From Agapanthus africanus (Eukaryota; Streptophyta; Magnoliopsida; Asparagales; Amaryllidaceae), in assembly GCA_030015575.1 (NCBI GenBank), contig CM057337.1, positions 341,754,583-341,818,582 of the forward strand: a DNA stretch of 64,000 bases, in the 5' to 3' direction. The notes below the pieces were generated by a model. The model did not search any database and was not told the origin of the DNA. It was given only the letters and a program-made list of their open reading frames with translations. Each line of letters begins with the position of its first letter. Position 1 is the stretch's first letter. The position numbers were made by a program, and so were the translations under genes. Of the stretch, positions 36,466 to 47,150 are shown piece after piece.

Positions 36466-38568
36466 TGTTAGTTGTATGTATGCCCTAGAGGCCAGTATTG
36501 TACAGATGTATATCATATTGGATGCTTGGACATATATAGAGAGGACTTTCTTGCTCGATATGATAGTATGCTATCTGGTTGCTCTTTACTTTAACATGTG
36601 CACTTGTCTCTTTATACCGCCTTATAGTTACATGTTGGTAAAGCCATTAGGATGTGTACTTGACTACCTGGACTATGATATAGATCATACTAGTGGGGAC
36701 ATGGTAGTCCATAAGTTCATCCTTCAAGGTCCCTAGTCGTGGGTGTATCGAGACGAGGAATCGATATACCAGTGTAGACCAGCGTATACGCTTCTCGACC
36801 AATGAGATAGGCGATAGATGATCCCATATCCATTGGTGTTTGACATCAGAGATGATATATGGGTGCTAAGTGGAGACTGGGTATACTGGACGGACTCGCC
36901 GAGAACTCCCAGATGGTATTATACCTTACGTCAGATGGCAGTTCTCAGATGACACTTGTGCAGGTTAGTCTGTAGACCCGAGATCGTCATAGAGTCTTGT
37001 GTGATTCCCACTGTGCTTTGATTTCCACCTTACCACGTCCACGAGGGCGTGTAAAACGGTGGTTTTTGGGTACAGTCCCGAGTCACATAGAGGCAATGAG
37101 CGATAGGAGGGGTTTCGTCTCTCCCGGTATTGGGGGTTGATGTTGCACTATGCTGGATTGGCCGTAACAGGGAAGTCCCTGGCCAGGGCTGATTAGAGAT
37201 TTACTGGTAAGTGTTACCAGTAGTTTCTCGACCCGTTATGAGCCTCACATCGGCACGACTTATCGATTATTGGGGTCTGACGTTTACCACCCCTAAACTT
37301 GATATGTGACATATCAGACGAGGAGATTGGACTGCACAGGTATTGTTGCCGGTTGGCTCGACGGGAGTTGTAGCAGGTTCGCTTGTTTTCTTCTGATCTC
37401 TCAATACCCGGGTGGCCGTTACGTTTAGCTTACCACTTGCGGCTTGGGGTTGCTTGATATGATCATCACCTACTGCCGGCGTATTGACGAGTCTTAGAGT
37501 CCCACAAAGGAGTTACCTAGTCCAGGCGAAACGTTGTGGTGCGCGTATGCGATATGCGCATGGACCCGGTTAAAATGCGCGTATGAGATACCGTATATTA
37601 ATCGGGCGGCTTTCTTTTGGTTGGGTCGTATGTGATATTGCCGGATTGATAAATCAAGTGTTGATTTATCATTTAACCATTAGTTTCTCACTAGAAATCC
37701 TTTCTTGTATTTTTGATGTATGCATGCATGTATGCATTCTTTCTTGATTCATGCACATATGGATGTGCATGCACACATACATACATACATCATCCTTCAT
37801 GGTTGTTTATACATAGAAAATGGTGGCAATATAAGACTCACACCATGGTTTTATATATATGTATTATTATTGCATTTGTTTTAAAACAAAAAGAAAAAAA
37901 GGAAAGGATAATTCATGGTTTCTTTCTACACTTTTCTTTGACCTAACCATGCTCATCCACCATTTAACCATGGATTAACTTTCCTTTTGTGTTTTAACTC
38001 AAGTTCAATAATATCTTTATTGTTTAACCATGGTTTGAGATGAGAAGTGGAAAATATATATTCATATATTTTCTATTTTTCAATGGTGATTATCTTTCTC
38101 TCTTGTTTTAAAAGGCCATCATCTTCTTCCTCATTCTTCCTTTGCTCTCTAGATTTTTCTAGTGAGCAAAACACTCCCCAAGTTAGGATTTTGAAGTGAG
38201 AAAAGCCACCATAATATCATTCTACACAAGTCTTGCCCACTTGTTTAGAGTGTTAGCTTCATTTCTTTCTCTTGATCAACTGAAGTTGCAAGCTTGGACA
38301 AAGCGGACTCCGGGTGGATCATCGCGGACCTAGAGGAGATCAAGCGGACTTTTTCCAAACTCCAAGTGGCCGAGGAGTCTAGCGTAGGGAGCTACAAAGG
38401 TTGTACTCTCAAAACCCCTAGCTTTTCTTACTTGTGATGAAGTGTTGTTTTAGAAACCCTAATTTTCTAGGATTGATTCTTTGTATGCTTACTTAGCACC
38501 CTAAAATTTTAATCTTCGGTACATGTGATGCTTCCAATCCCTTCATGAGGTGCTAGGTAAACCCAACA
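36466..38568 (+). repeat. 3' LTR of element N2 (2103 bp)
   Basis: It starts TGTTAGTTGTATGTATGCCC and ends GGTAAACCCAACA, followed by TSD GAGAT. By eye it differs from the 5' LTR at about 15 of the first 320 positions, and less further in. Confidence 0.93.
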
Positions 38569-38573
38569 GAGAT

Positions 38574-39261
38574 ATCCTATGCTTCGGCAGTAAGCTTTAT
38601 CATGTACGCGATGCTATGTACCAGACCCGATATAGCATACTCACAAAGTGTAGTGAGTAGGTATCAAGCAGATCCTGGAGGGAGTCACTGTCGCTGGATA
38701 GCTATGAAGAACATTCTCAAGTACTTGAGAAGGACTAAGCAGATGTTCTTAGTGTATGGTAACGGTGAACTCCAGGTGGAGTCCTTTACCGATTCAAGCT
38801 TCCAAAGTGATAAGGACGACTCTAAGTCGCACTCGGGATTTGTCTTTACCCTCAATGGAGGGGCGGTGTGTTGGAAGAGTTCCAAACAGGAAACCGTTGC
38901 AGACTCGAAGATGGAGGCTGAGTACATCGCTGCCAACGATGCTGCCAAAAAGGCTGTCTGGATGAAGAAGTTCATTACTGAACTTGGTGTGGTTCCGTCG
39001 ATTGAGAATCTAATACCTTTGTATTGTGATAACAATGGAGCAGTGGCTTTGGCCAAGAAACCCAGGTCCCAACAGAAGTCCAGACATATTCTAAGGCGGT
39101 ATCACCTGATCCGGGAGATAGTTGATCGTCGGGAGATCGAGGTCAGGAGAGTTGATACGAAGGACAACACTGCGGATCAACTCACGAAGGCCATTCCCTA
39201 CATACAATTCAAGAGACTCTTCGGGATGCTGGGTATGGGATACTACAACAGCTGGCCTTAG
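38574..39261 (+). pseudogene. Element B pol, last part (end of RT and RNase H)
   Basis: It continues the frame interrupted by N2: ISYASAVSFIMYAMLCTRPD, then RNase H with SFTDSSFQSD, KMEAEY, YCDNNGA and KDNTADQLTK, so the four acidic residues are kept. It ends ..GYYNSWP at 39261. This part has no stop or frameshift. B pol as a whole is dead through the lesions in its first two parts. Confidence 0.9.
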
Positions 39262-39275
39262 TGCAAGTGGGAGAT

Positions 39276-41484
39276 TGTTAGTTATATATATGCCCAAGGG
39301 GCCATTGTTGTACATATGATGTATATTATAGTGGATGCTTGGATATATATAGAGAGGACTTTCTTGCTCGAAATGATAGTACGCTATTTGGTTTCACTTT
39401 GTCTTAACATGTTAACTTGTATTAGTTTACTGTCTTGCTCTCACATGTTGATAAAGCCCTTAGGATATGTACTCGACTACTGGGACTATGATGAGATCAT
39501 ACTAGTGGGGCCAGGTTAGTCAACGAGTACATCCTATAACTGTTCCTAATCGAGGGTGTATCGAGACAGGGCATCGATACACTAGAGTAGACCAGCGTAT
39601 ACGCATCTTGACCCATATGATGGGCGATGGATGATCCCATATCCATTGGTGTTTGACATCAGAGATGGTGTACGGGTGCTCAGTGGAGACTGGGTACACT
39701 GAACGGACTCGCCGAGAACTCCTAGATGGATATATACCTATCGTCAGATAGCAGTTCTCCGGTGACACTGGTACAGGTTAGTCTGTGACCCTAGATCGTC
39801 ATAGAGTCTTGTGTGATTCCCACTGTGCTTTGATTTCAACCTTACCACATCCAAGAGGGCGTGCAAAATGGTGGCTTTTGGGTATAGTCCCGAATCACAT
39901 GGAGGCAATGAGCGATAGGAGGGGTTTCGTCTCTCCCAGTATAGAGAGTTGATGTTGTGCTGTGTTCGATTGGTTATAACTGGAAGTCCCTGGCCAGGGC
40001 TCATATAGAGTACTACTGTTAAGTGTTATCAGTAGGTTCTCGACCTGTTATGATCCTCACATCGACACGACTTATCGGTTACTGGGGTCTGACGTTTACC
40101 ACCCCTAGACTGGATATGAGACATATCAGACGAAGAGACCGGATTGTACGGTAGTGTTATTGATTGGATTCACAGGAGAATGTACATGCTTTCTTGTTGA
40201 TCTTCTGATCGCTCAATACCTGGGTGGCTGTTACGTTTAGCTGACCGCTTGCAGCTTGTGGGTGTTTGATATGATCATCACCTACTGGCGGTGTATTGAC
40301 GATTCTTTAGAGTCCTACACAGAGGTTTCCTGACTCAGGAAAAACGGAATAGGAGCACATATGTGATATGTGCGGGACCGAGAATATTACGATATGATAT
40401 ATCGTATTTTATTCTCGCGATATATGATATCGGCCGGATATATGTGATATAGCCGGGTCATCGGATCAAGTGTTGATTCGATGCATTGGTACATATTATA
40501 TTAGTCGGTTATATGCGATATAGCCGGATTGTCGGATCAAGTGTTGATTCGATGATTTAATTTATAATTATATATGTGATATATTACATTACATTAACTA
40601 ATATAAGCTCGCTTTATTGATTCATTTTCTCACCGGATAATACATTGATATATATGCGATATATGTTAATTATATTATTTTCTTTTGTTAGAAAAATATA
40701 TTATATATGTGATATATAATATTGTAACAAGTTAGGGTTACAAATGCAACATGATTTGTGGAGATTAAAGATGTTAGGGTTTGATTTGGGTTAGCTTTTT
40801 CATGAAGCTTCTAGAAGCTTTATTTTGTTTTAAGCATAGATATTTTATGTTGATATTTTGTGGAGATATTTCTTAACCCAACCCAAACCCTTTACCCTAG
40901 TTAATTCTCTACAATGGTCAAGCCTTTGATTCATAACCAAGGGTTGCAATTGTAACCATAACAATAATTCATTATTCATCACAAAAGACTTCTTCTTCTT
41001 CTTCCTCTTTGAAAAGCTTGCTAGCTTTTTATAAAGTGATGAATTAACGTGAGAAAATGAAAACAAAAGAGAGCTAAATTCCAACTTCATCATCCTCATC
41101 TATTCAAGCCACTTAGATTAGGGTGTTCACTTCACTAATACTTGATTAGAGAAGTTAGAGCTTGAGTTAAACATTCTTCAAGGTGGATCATCTTCGAAAA
41201 CGAAGACTTCAAGCAAGCATGGATCGTTCGGCTTGTGGGGCCTCTCTAGAGTCCGGAAGTTCATGGACCGCGGCGAAGGGACTACTACTCGAAGCTTATG
41301 AAGCGAAGGAGCGGACTATAAAGGTTGTAATCCCTCTCTCTTAGATATAAAGTTGTTTACATGCTTTGTTTACCATAAAACTCTATCAAAGATCCTTGCT
41401 TTAGGTTGTTCGGCACTTGAAAAAATTTAGATTTGGCATGGTTGATACATTATGAGCCTTTTGATAGTGCCTAATAACCCTACA
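39276..41484 (+). repeat. 3' LTR of element B (2209 bp)
   Basis: It starts TGTTAGTTATATATATGCCC after the polypurine tract gtgcaagtgggagat (39261-39275) and ends CTAATAACCCTACA, followed by TSD ATCCC. It carries the same 71-bp tandem pair with ATCAAGTGTTGAT dyads (about 40438-40560). Confidence 0.92.
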
Positions 41485-41837
41485 ATCCCTACCACCTGAA
41501 CTTGATTCAGCATGAACCATGGGTTCCTTTGGCTTAATAGCCCGAGCGAGCTCTTCAACATTTGGATCGGGCCGATGTTGGATGGCAACAACCGCGTCAT
41601 TGTCCTGGTAATATGGCGTAGGAGGACTTGTTCCTCTGAGCTCCATCATATAGACCGTTGGGTTGTGTACCCGTCTATTGCTTCTTCATTGGCAATGCTA
41701 CTCGCTTGGTTCTTAGATTGTTGCCTTGGTCCGCTCTTTTTAGAGAAAGGCAGATGTCTGAGAGAATCAGGTCCCTGAAGGACTTCGGTCTCCATTTGTA
41801 TGAAATTGGCGGTCACAGCTTGATTGTTTGTTAACAC
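41485..41837 (-). pseudogene. Element G gag, third block (spacer between the two C-terminal modules)
   Basis: Minus strand between copia B and copia C. With C and its TSD copy removed, one frame runs from the previous block through the TSD: ..KAGEISLCPGV-LTNNQAVTANF.., as expected of Tat Gag after the FKDW motif. It continues to ..GYTTQRSI and a stop, and a second frame gives ..DPNVEELARAIKPKEP.., then ESSSGG into the next block. It is Pro/Gln-rich linker sequence, without a domain I recognise, and it is broken by a frameshift. Confidence 0.6.
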
Positions 41838-43994
41838 TGTTAGTGTATATGCCCTAGAGGCCATTACTGTATCATACTAGTTTGTATATTACTTAATGGA
41901 AGCTTGGGATATTCACCTTGTATATACAATCTTGCTCAAAATAGTAGTATGCTACTCGGTTTGTTTCTACTTCAATGTGTACATGTGTTTATTTTAGTAT
42001 ATCGCCTATACGCATTAGTGGAGCCCTTAGGATCTTTGCTTGATTACCAACGTTGTGATGGCAGTCACACTAGTGGGGCTGGGTAATCTATAAGCACATC
42101 CTTATGCAGGTCCCTGGTCGCAGGACTATCGAGACAGGGCATCGATACTCCGGAGTAGACTAGCGCATGCGCTTCTCATCCCAGTGTGGGAGACGGTCTG
42201 TCCCACAGCCGTCGGTACGTCGTACTTGAGAGAGTATGCGGGTGCTCGTTGGGTTACGAGTACACTGGACAGGACTCGTCGGGAACTGACTAGTTGGTAT
42301 TATGCCTATCGTCAGTTATCAATTCCCAGGTGACATGAGTAAGGCTTAGTCTGCTGACTTGACACTGTCACTTCGCCTCGAGTGTGTTCCCACTGTACTT
42401 TGATTACTACCCTACCACGGCTCAAAGGAGTCATGCAAACAGGTGGTAGTTGGGTGCAGTCTCGAAGCACTTGGAGGCAGTGACGGTTAGACAGGATTCG
42501 TCTCTCCCGGTATTGGGGGTTGATATCGCGCTGTGTCTAGGAGAGCCATTACACGAGTAGTCCCTGGCCAGGGCAAACGAGATATACTGGTAGGCTTCCA
42601 GTGTTATCTCAGGGTGTTTTGGGCTTCACTCCGACACGACTTGTACCGCTATTGGGGGACTAACGTTTACCGCACCCTAAGCCCGCCATGCGATGTATCA
42701 GATGAACAGACCGGACTGTACAGAGAATGTCACATTCAGGCTCAGTAGGAGTTCAGATGGGTTTCGCCTCGTCAGTCTTCTTGTCGGCATCTACCTGGGG
42801 ACCGTTACGCACAGCTAGTGCCGCTTGCGGTCTGTGGTTAAACCCACTGCCAGCATAATGTCGAGTCTTTAGAGTCCCACACAGAAAGCTATTCGCCTTT
42901 AGGCAAAAGAGTAGAGGTCGCATGGTTTTGCGACAGGTCGCATGGTTTTATGACAGGGTTCGGTCACATCCATGCACTTGTGCACGTACAGTGTCCGGAC
43001 AGTTCACACTAGCGGGCTTTGGTTTAAGCCAGATCCTAGTGTACCTTTTGGGATTGGTTTTATCCAGTTTGCATTCGTGTTCCTCGGAACGCGGATGCGG
43101 GTGTGTATGCACAGTTGACGGAGAGACAGAGGCAGAGGATTCTCATTAAGGTTGTTGACCGTTGAGAGTTGACTATTGACTTTTTGCTCAACCCTAATGA
43201 GAATTTGATATATGATTAACAATTATATTAATTAAGTATTATGGTGACATGGTTGTTGAGGGATTGACTTTGTTGACTTGTTGACTTTTGTTGACTTGTT
43301 GACCGGTTGACTAGGCTTGACTAGTTGACCATCATGATAACTATAGCTATCATTTCATGGCAAAGACTTTTTACTTGCTTATTTCTTTTGTGAGAAATGA
43401 GTGCATGAAATTATTTAGCCATTTTGACTTGAACCATTTTACACAATACTTGATTATTATTTTTGTGATGATGGTTTTGGATTATGAGAGCCAAGAGAGA
43501 AAGGTCTTCTCTCATTCTTTCATGCTCATTCTCTCTCTTGTTCTTGAGCTCTCATCTTCCTCCTCTTGCTCTCCCTCTCTTGACTCTATGGTTCACTTGT
43601 CTCATGAGTTGAGAACCAAGAACCATAGATAAAATCCCATACAAACTCTTCTCTACTCACTCTAGTTCACAAGGTTTAGCAAACCGAGTGAACTAGTTTC
43701 TTCAAAGTTCGAAGAAGGAGCCAAAGGTTGAAGCTTTCAGGTGGATCTATCTTCGGCGCAAGGAGACGACGGGGAGAAGCCGACTCGGACGACCATCGAA
43801 GCTTGAAGACGAAGGAGTTTGAGAAAAAGAAAGGTATAACCCCCTAACCGAGTAGTTAGCAACTCGTAGTTAGGTTGTTAGTTAGATGTTTAACAAAGAT
43901 CCGGTTTTGAGTCCATGTTACCACCTCTATGAAAATCGTTTTTCACCAAATTCCGCATGCTCGAAAGTACCGGGAGAGGTAGCATGGACTTACA
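41838..43994 (+). repeat. 5' LTR of element C (2157 bp)
   Basis: It starts TGTTAGTGTATATGCCCTAG and ends GCATGGACTTACA, directly before gtggtatcagagcc. It contains a 20-bp tandem duplication (42915-42954, AGGTCGCATGGTTTT core) and a cluster of TTGAC motifs (43150-43330). Confidence 0.95.
43150..43330 (+). promoter_or_regulatory. Cluster of TTGAC (W-box core) motifs in LTR C
   Basis: Eleven TTGAC cores lie within about 180 bp on the plus strand, densest at 43262-43330 (TTGTTGACTTGTTGACTTTT). TTGAC is the core bound by plant WRKY factors. The cluster is repeated in the 3' LTR (about 51370-51563). A regulatory role is inferred only. Confidence 0.45.
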
Positions 43995-44201
43995 GTGGTA
44001 TCAGAGCCTAGTTAAACTCTATCTAACATGTTAGCAAAGTAGCTAGAAGATCGATCAAAGAAAAAGTCGCAAAACGAACCCCTTTTTTAAACTTTCTGTC
44101 GATTTTAAAAGTGCTGGAAATTTTTTTTGAGATACACCAAAAATCGACTCAGGGTTTTCTGAAGAAACTGCAAAAATTTGACCCCCTAACTCGATCAAAG
44201 C

Positions 44202-44247
44202 GCCGTGGTTCCGTGGCGGGAGCTTGCTCCCGCCGCGGAACCACGGC
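44202..44247 (+). other. Long GC-rich hairpin in leader C
   Basis: The 22 bases at 44202-44223 pair with 44226-44247 with a single non-Watson-Crick position. The outer stem contains GCCGTGGTTCC/GGAACCACGGC. It is the longest and best preserved example of the leader inverted repeat. Confidence 0.85.
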
Positions 44248-45397
44248 CGAGTTGACTCGGTCATGGGGTTTCTTCTTTGCAGTTTGCTCATAGGGGTATT
44301 TTGGGATTTTTGGAATATATATTTTCTGCCCAGATTTTCCAGAACGAAAATTTTATTTTTGGGGTCCTGAAAATCCGTATTTTTGATCGAACTTCTAAAA
44401 GACTTTAGCTGACGGGTTTTTCTGTGATGTGATATTTGTATTGAACGTCTGCTAATCGCTATATGTCGATTAGTGGGGGTTATACAAATCTGTGATCTGT
44501 AATGTCATTGGAATGTGTATATGAATATGTTGGATTGTCACGGGTGAATAGCCGGGGGTTGTGAGACGAGAGTTTTCTTTTCTTTCAATTCATGTAAATT
44601 TGTAAATTGATTTAATAATTATTTGTATGGCCGCACAACCGGGTCGGGGTTATAGCCGTCATTGTATAATTTCTTTTTACTGTTTTTGCTCCTAGGATAG
44701 ACCCATGGAGGGGGTGCACAAACTACCGGGTATACCGAAGTGCCGAGTGGCCTAATCACGGAGTTGAGGGAGGTTGCTTCGCTTCGGGTACTTGGCGGGT
44801 AGTTTGCCGCACCCGTAGGGGTCTTGGGTGGGGTTTTGGCTATTCACCGCGACCGTGTAATCTGCTTTTCGTTACAGGCTCGTACGAATTGCGGATTCCT
44901 AGTATATCCAATGTGTTCATCTGTGATCTGAAATGGTTATCATTGCAATATATCTATATATGATATTATTTAGGCGTTGCTTATGTTTTACAGCCGCGCT
45001 AGCCCAGCCCCCGCTCTGTCGTTAGTTAAGTAACCTAACGGGTAATGACGGGGCCCCGTGGCGAATGCGAATGGCATAAGCGTACGTCATATTTTGGTTG
45101 TTTTCTGCAATGGTAGGATTAAATGATGGGACGCATTAAAAGAACTAATGCAAGAATATCACGCATTAAAAGAACTAATGCAAGAAAATAAACCAAGTAA
45201 AAGTCGTTGGAACACTTTCGAAAAACCACTCGGTTCTTTTCAAAACTAACTTTTAAATGCGGAGCTTGAGCCACTCCTTTAAAAAGCTATCTCGTTCCAT
45301 CGATTATATCAAGTTCACTACGTTCACGGTTTTGCCAAAACCATTCGTAGCCCTCCGTCGTTTCACATGAATAGTCAATAGTATTCAAGCTGTGTAT

Positions 45398-45592
45398 GTT
45401 GGCCAAAGTCAAGGCATAGTGATTGGTAGCTATTGGGTATTCATGTGTAGCATAGATAGATGCGTTGGTTTGGGACAGTCGTACTGCCATTTTGGCCAAA
45501 GTCAAGGGTAGGTACGGATGGATCCAAATTAACCTGGAGAATGACGGGTAGAACTTGACATGTGACTTATGATATTTTGGCCAAAGTCAAGG
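45398..45592 (+). other. Triplicate hairpin motif, element C (loop CAAA)
   Basis: TTGGCCAAAGTCAAGG occurs in all three copies, at 45398-45414, 45491-45507 and 45576-45592. The stem TTGGC/GTCAA is the same as in B, N1 and N2 and the loop is CAAA. Spacing is 93 and 85 bp. Confidence 0.8.
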
Positions 45593-46097
45593 TCATAAGA
45601 GCATGGGGCAAAAATCCACATCGGGAGTTTCATTAGTACTGAAACTTGCTAGATTTGCATACCACTTGGAGTGTGATAATTCTGGTCGGATTCCTTCAGT
45701 TTCGTCACGCGATGATATTTGGATCCCGATCCTACTGTGAGTATATGCTACTCCTCGGGAAATTTCTCACTAAACGATCAATGCTATAAACCTAGTAGGT
45801 GTCTAGAAAGGTGTTAGTGGGGCTACGCCCCCAGGGAAAAGAGGTTATTTAATTAAGGAACTTCGCGAAAGTGTTGGAAAACCTCCCTCGAAGTACCGAC
45901 ACTGGCCTGGCTGAACGGTTAAGCAAGTATTGTGCGGTGGGATTGATCCCGACTAATTCTTCCTTTTTGGTTTGAGGAGGGATTCGAGAAACAGTGGGAG
46001 CCATCCTGTTTAGACAAACTAAAAACCACTCTAAACTTGCAAGAGCATCATGCTGAGTGTTTCTTCTTCTCTCTCCTAATTGCAGTGACCAATCGAC

Positions 46098-47150
46098 ATG
46101 ACTGGACTTAAGTTACTCCTAGATAAAAACATACTGACAGGGCCAAACTACAAAGATTGGCTCAGGAATGTCAAGATGGCAATCACTTACGACAAGCTGG
46201 GGTATCTTCTTACCACCAAAGCTCCCCCTGTCCCTGGTCCCACTTCCAGCGTCGCGGATAAGGAAATCCGTAAGACTTGGGAGATTGATAGCGCGAAGGC
46301 CAAGTGCCTCGTACTTGCCTCTATGGACAATGAACATCAGAGGAGGCACGAGAATATGGACTTGGAATCCATATTTCTTCATAGAAAAGAACTGTATGGA
46401 GAGCAATCTCGTATCGCAAGATACGAAGCGTCGAAAAAGTTATTTTCGGCAAGGATGGCCGTCGGATCATTAGTAGCAGAACACGTACTTAAGATGATCG
46501 GCTACATTGAGGAGCTCGCGGACCTAGGGACCATATTGGAGAGTGAGCTCTATACAGACTTAGTTCTCCAGTCCCTTCCTTCCACTTACGCCCAGTTTAT
46601 ACTGAACTTCAACTTACAAGAAAAAGAAGTTGAACTTTCAGAGCTCCTCAACATGCTGAGGAGCGCAGAGGGCACCCTACAGAAAGGTAGGGAAACATCC
46701 ACATTGTTTGTAGGAGGATCATCTTCTTCTAGGTCCAAGGCGAAAGCCAAGGGAAAGAAGAAGAAAGCCCCCGCCAAACCAAGAGGCGGTGTTAGTAAAG
46801 TGGATACGAAGGGAAAAGCTAAAGCAACAAAGAAAGCGGGGAAGCTTGTGGATAAAGAAGAATGCTTCTATTGTCATAAGAAAGGACACTGGAAGAATGA
46901 TTGCAGGGCCTGGAAGGCCAGAACACAGGAATTGAAGCAGGTTGCAGCTTCAGCTTCAGGTGTGTATGTTATTGAAAACTGTCTTTCAATAAACTCTACT
47001 TCCTGGGTATTGGATACCGGATCAGGATCTCATATCTGTAATTCTTTGCAGGCGTTGAGAAACCGTAGTGTTTTGAAAGCAGGTGACATGACCCTCAGAG
47101 TTGCGAACGGAGCTACATGGATGCTAAAGCTGTGGGGGACTATCACCTGA
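46098..47150 (+). CDS. Element C gag with start of protease (frameshifted end)
   Basis: 350 residues. Residues 1-200 form the copia-type Gag (UBN2-like) region: LTGPNYKDWLRNVKMAI near the N-terminus and a helical part with LQSLPSTYAQFILNF near 157-171. A Lys-rich linker (205-250) leads to the CCHC zinc knuckle CFYCHKKGHWKNDC (Cys256, Cys259, His264, Cys269). The protease motif WVLDTGSGSHIC is at 303-314 (catalytic Asp306). Gag would assemble the particle and bind element RNA. In Angela/BARE-type elements gag and pol form one frame; here a one-base deletion near 47112-47116 moves the frame, and the last residues (WMLKLWGTIT) are out of frame. The start is chosen as the ATG 12 bases after the AG of the pyrimidine tract. 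Confidence 0.9.
   Translation: MTGLKLLLDKNILTGPNYKDWLRNVKMAITYDKLGYLLTTKAPPVPGPTSSVADKEIRKTWEIDSAKAKCLVLASMDNEHQRRHENMDLESIFLHRKELYGEQSRIARYEASKKLFSARMAVGSLVAEHVLKMIGYIEELADLGTILESELYTDLVLQSLPSTYAQFILNFNLQEKEVELSELLNMLRSAEGTLQKGRETSTLFVGGSSSSRSKAKAKGKKKKAPAKPRGGVSKVDTKGKAKATKKAGKLVDKEECFYCHKKGHWKNDCRAWKARTQELKQVAASASGVYVIENCLSINSTSWVLDTGSGSHICNSLQALRNRSVLKAGDMTLRVANGATWMLKLWGTIT

Larger units (their letters stand above)
28351..38568 (+). mobile_element. Element N2: full-length gag-less copia element, inserted in B
   Basis: Plus orientation, LTRs 28351-30452 and 36466-38568. The TSD GAGAT is at 28346-28350 and 38569-38573; removing N2 and one TSD restores the frame of B (..RMQE-ISYASAV..). 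Its LTR centre differs from those of B, D and N1, so it is a separate LTR subfamily. Its PBS is ttggtatcaaagcc. Pol has in-frame stops only. Confidence 0.94.
10461..41484 (+). mobile_element. Element B: full-length gag-less copia element hosting N1 and N2
   Basis: Its LTRs are 10461-12681 and 39276-41484. The target-site duplication ATCCC lies at 10456-10460 and 41485-41489, inside the gag of G. Two later copia insertions split its pol: N1 in integrase and N2 between RT and RNase H. Without them and their extra TSD copies B is about 10.4 kb. By eye its LTRs differ at about 15-18 of the first 265 positions, so it is older than N1, which is consistent with the nesting. Confidence 0.93.
43995..46097 (+). 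other. Element C primer-binding site and leader
   Basis: The PBS gtggtatcagagcc is at 43995-44008. A 22-bp hairpin lies at 44202-44247 and three hairpin motifs at 45398-45592. The leader ends in TTCTTCTTCTCTCTCCTAAT followed by TGCAG (to 46085), resembling a 3' splice site, 12 bases before the gag ATG. It lacks the duplicated 145-bp module of the gag-less elements and is about 600 bp shorter. Confidence 0.8.

Noticed and set aside
41485..41837. Independent small host gene between copia B and C
   Set aside because: The frame joins G gag blocks across the TSDs of C and B, so it is interrupted gag sequence.
43357..43632. Open frame conserved at 51662-51865
   Set aside because: LTR sequence of C, ending in a Ser/Leu-rich CT tract; no domain.
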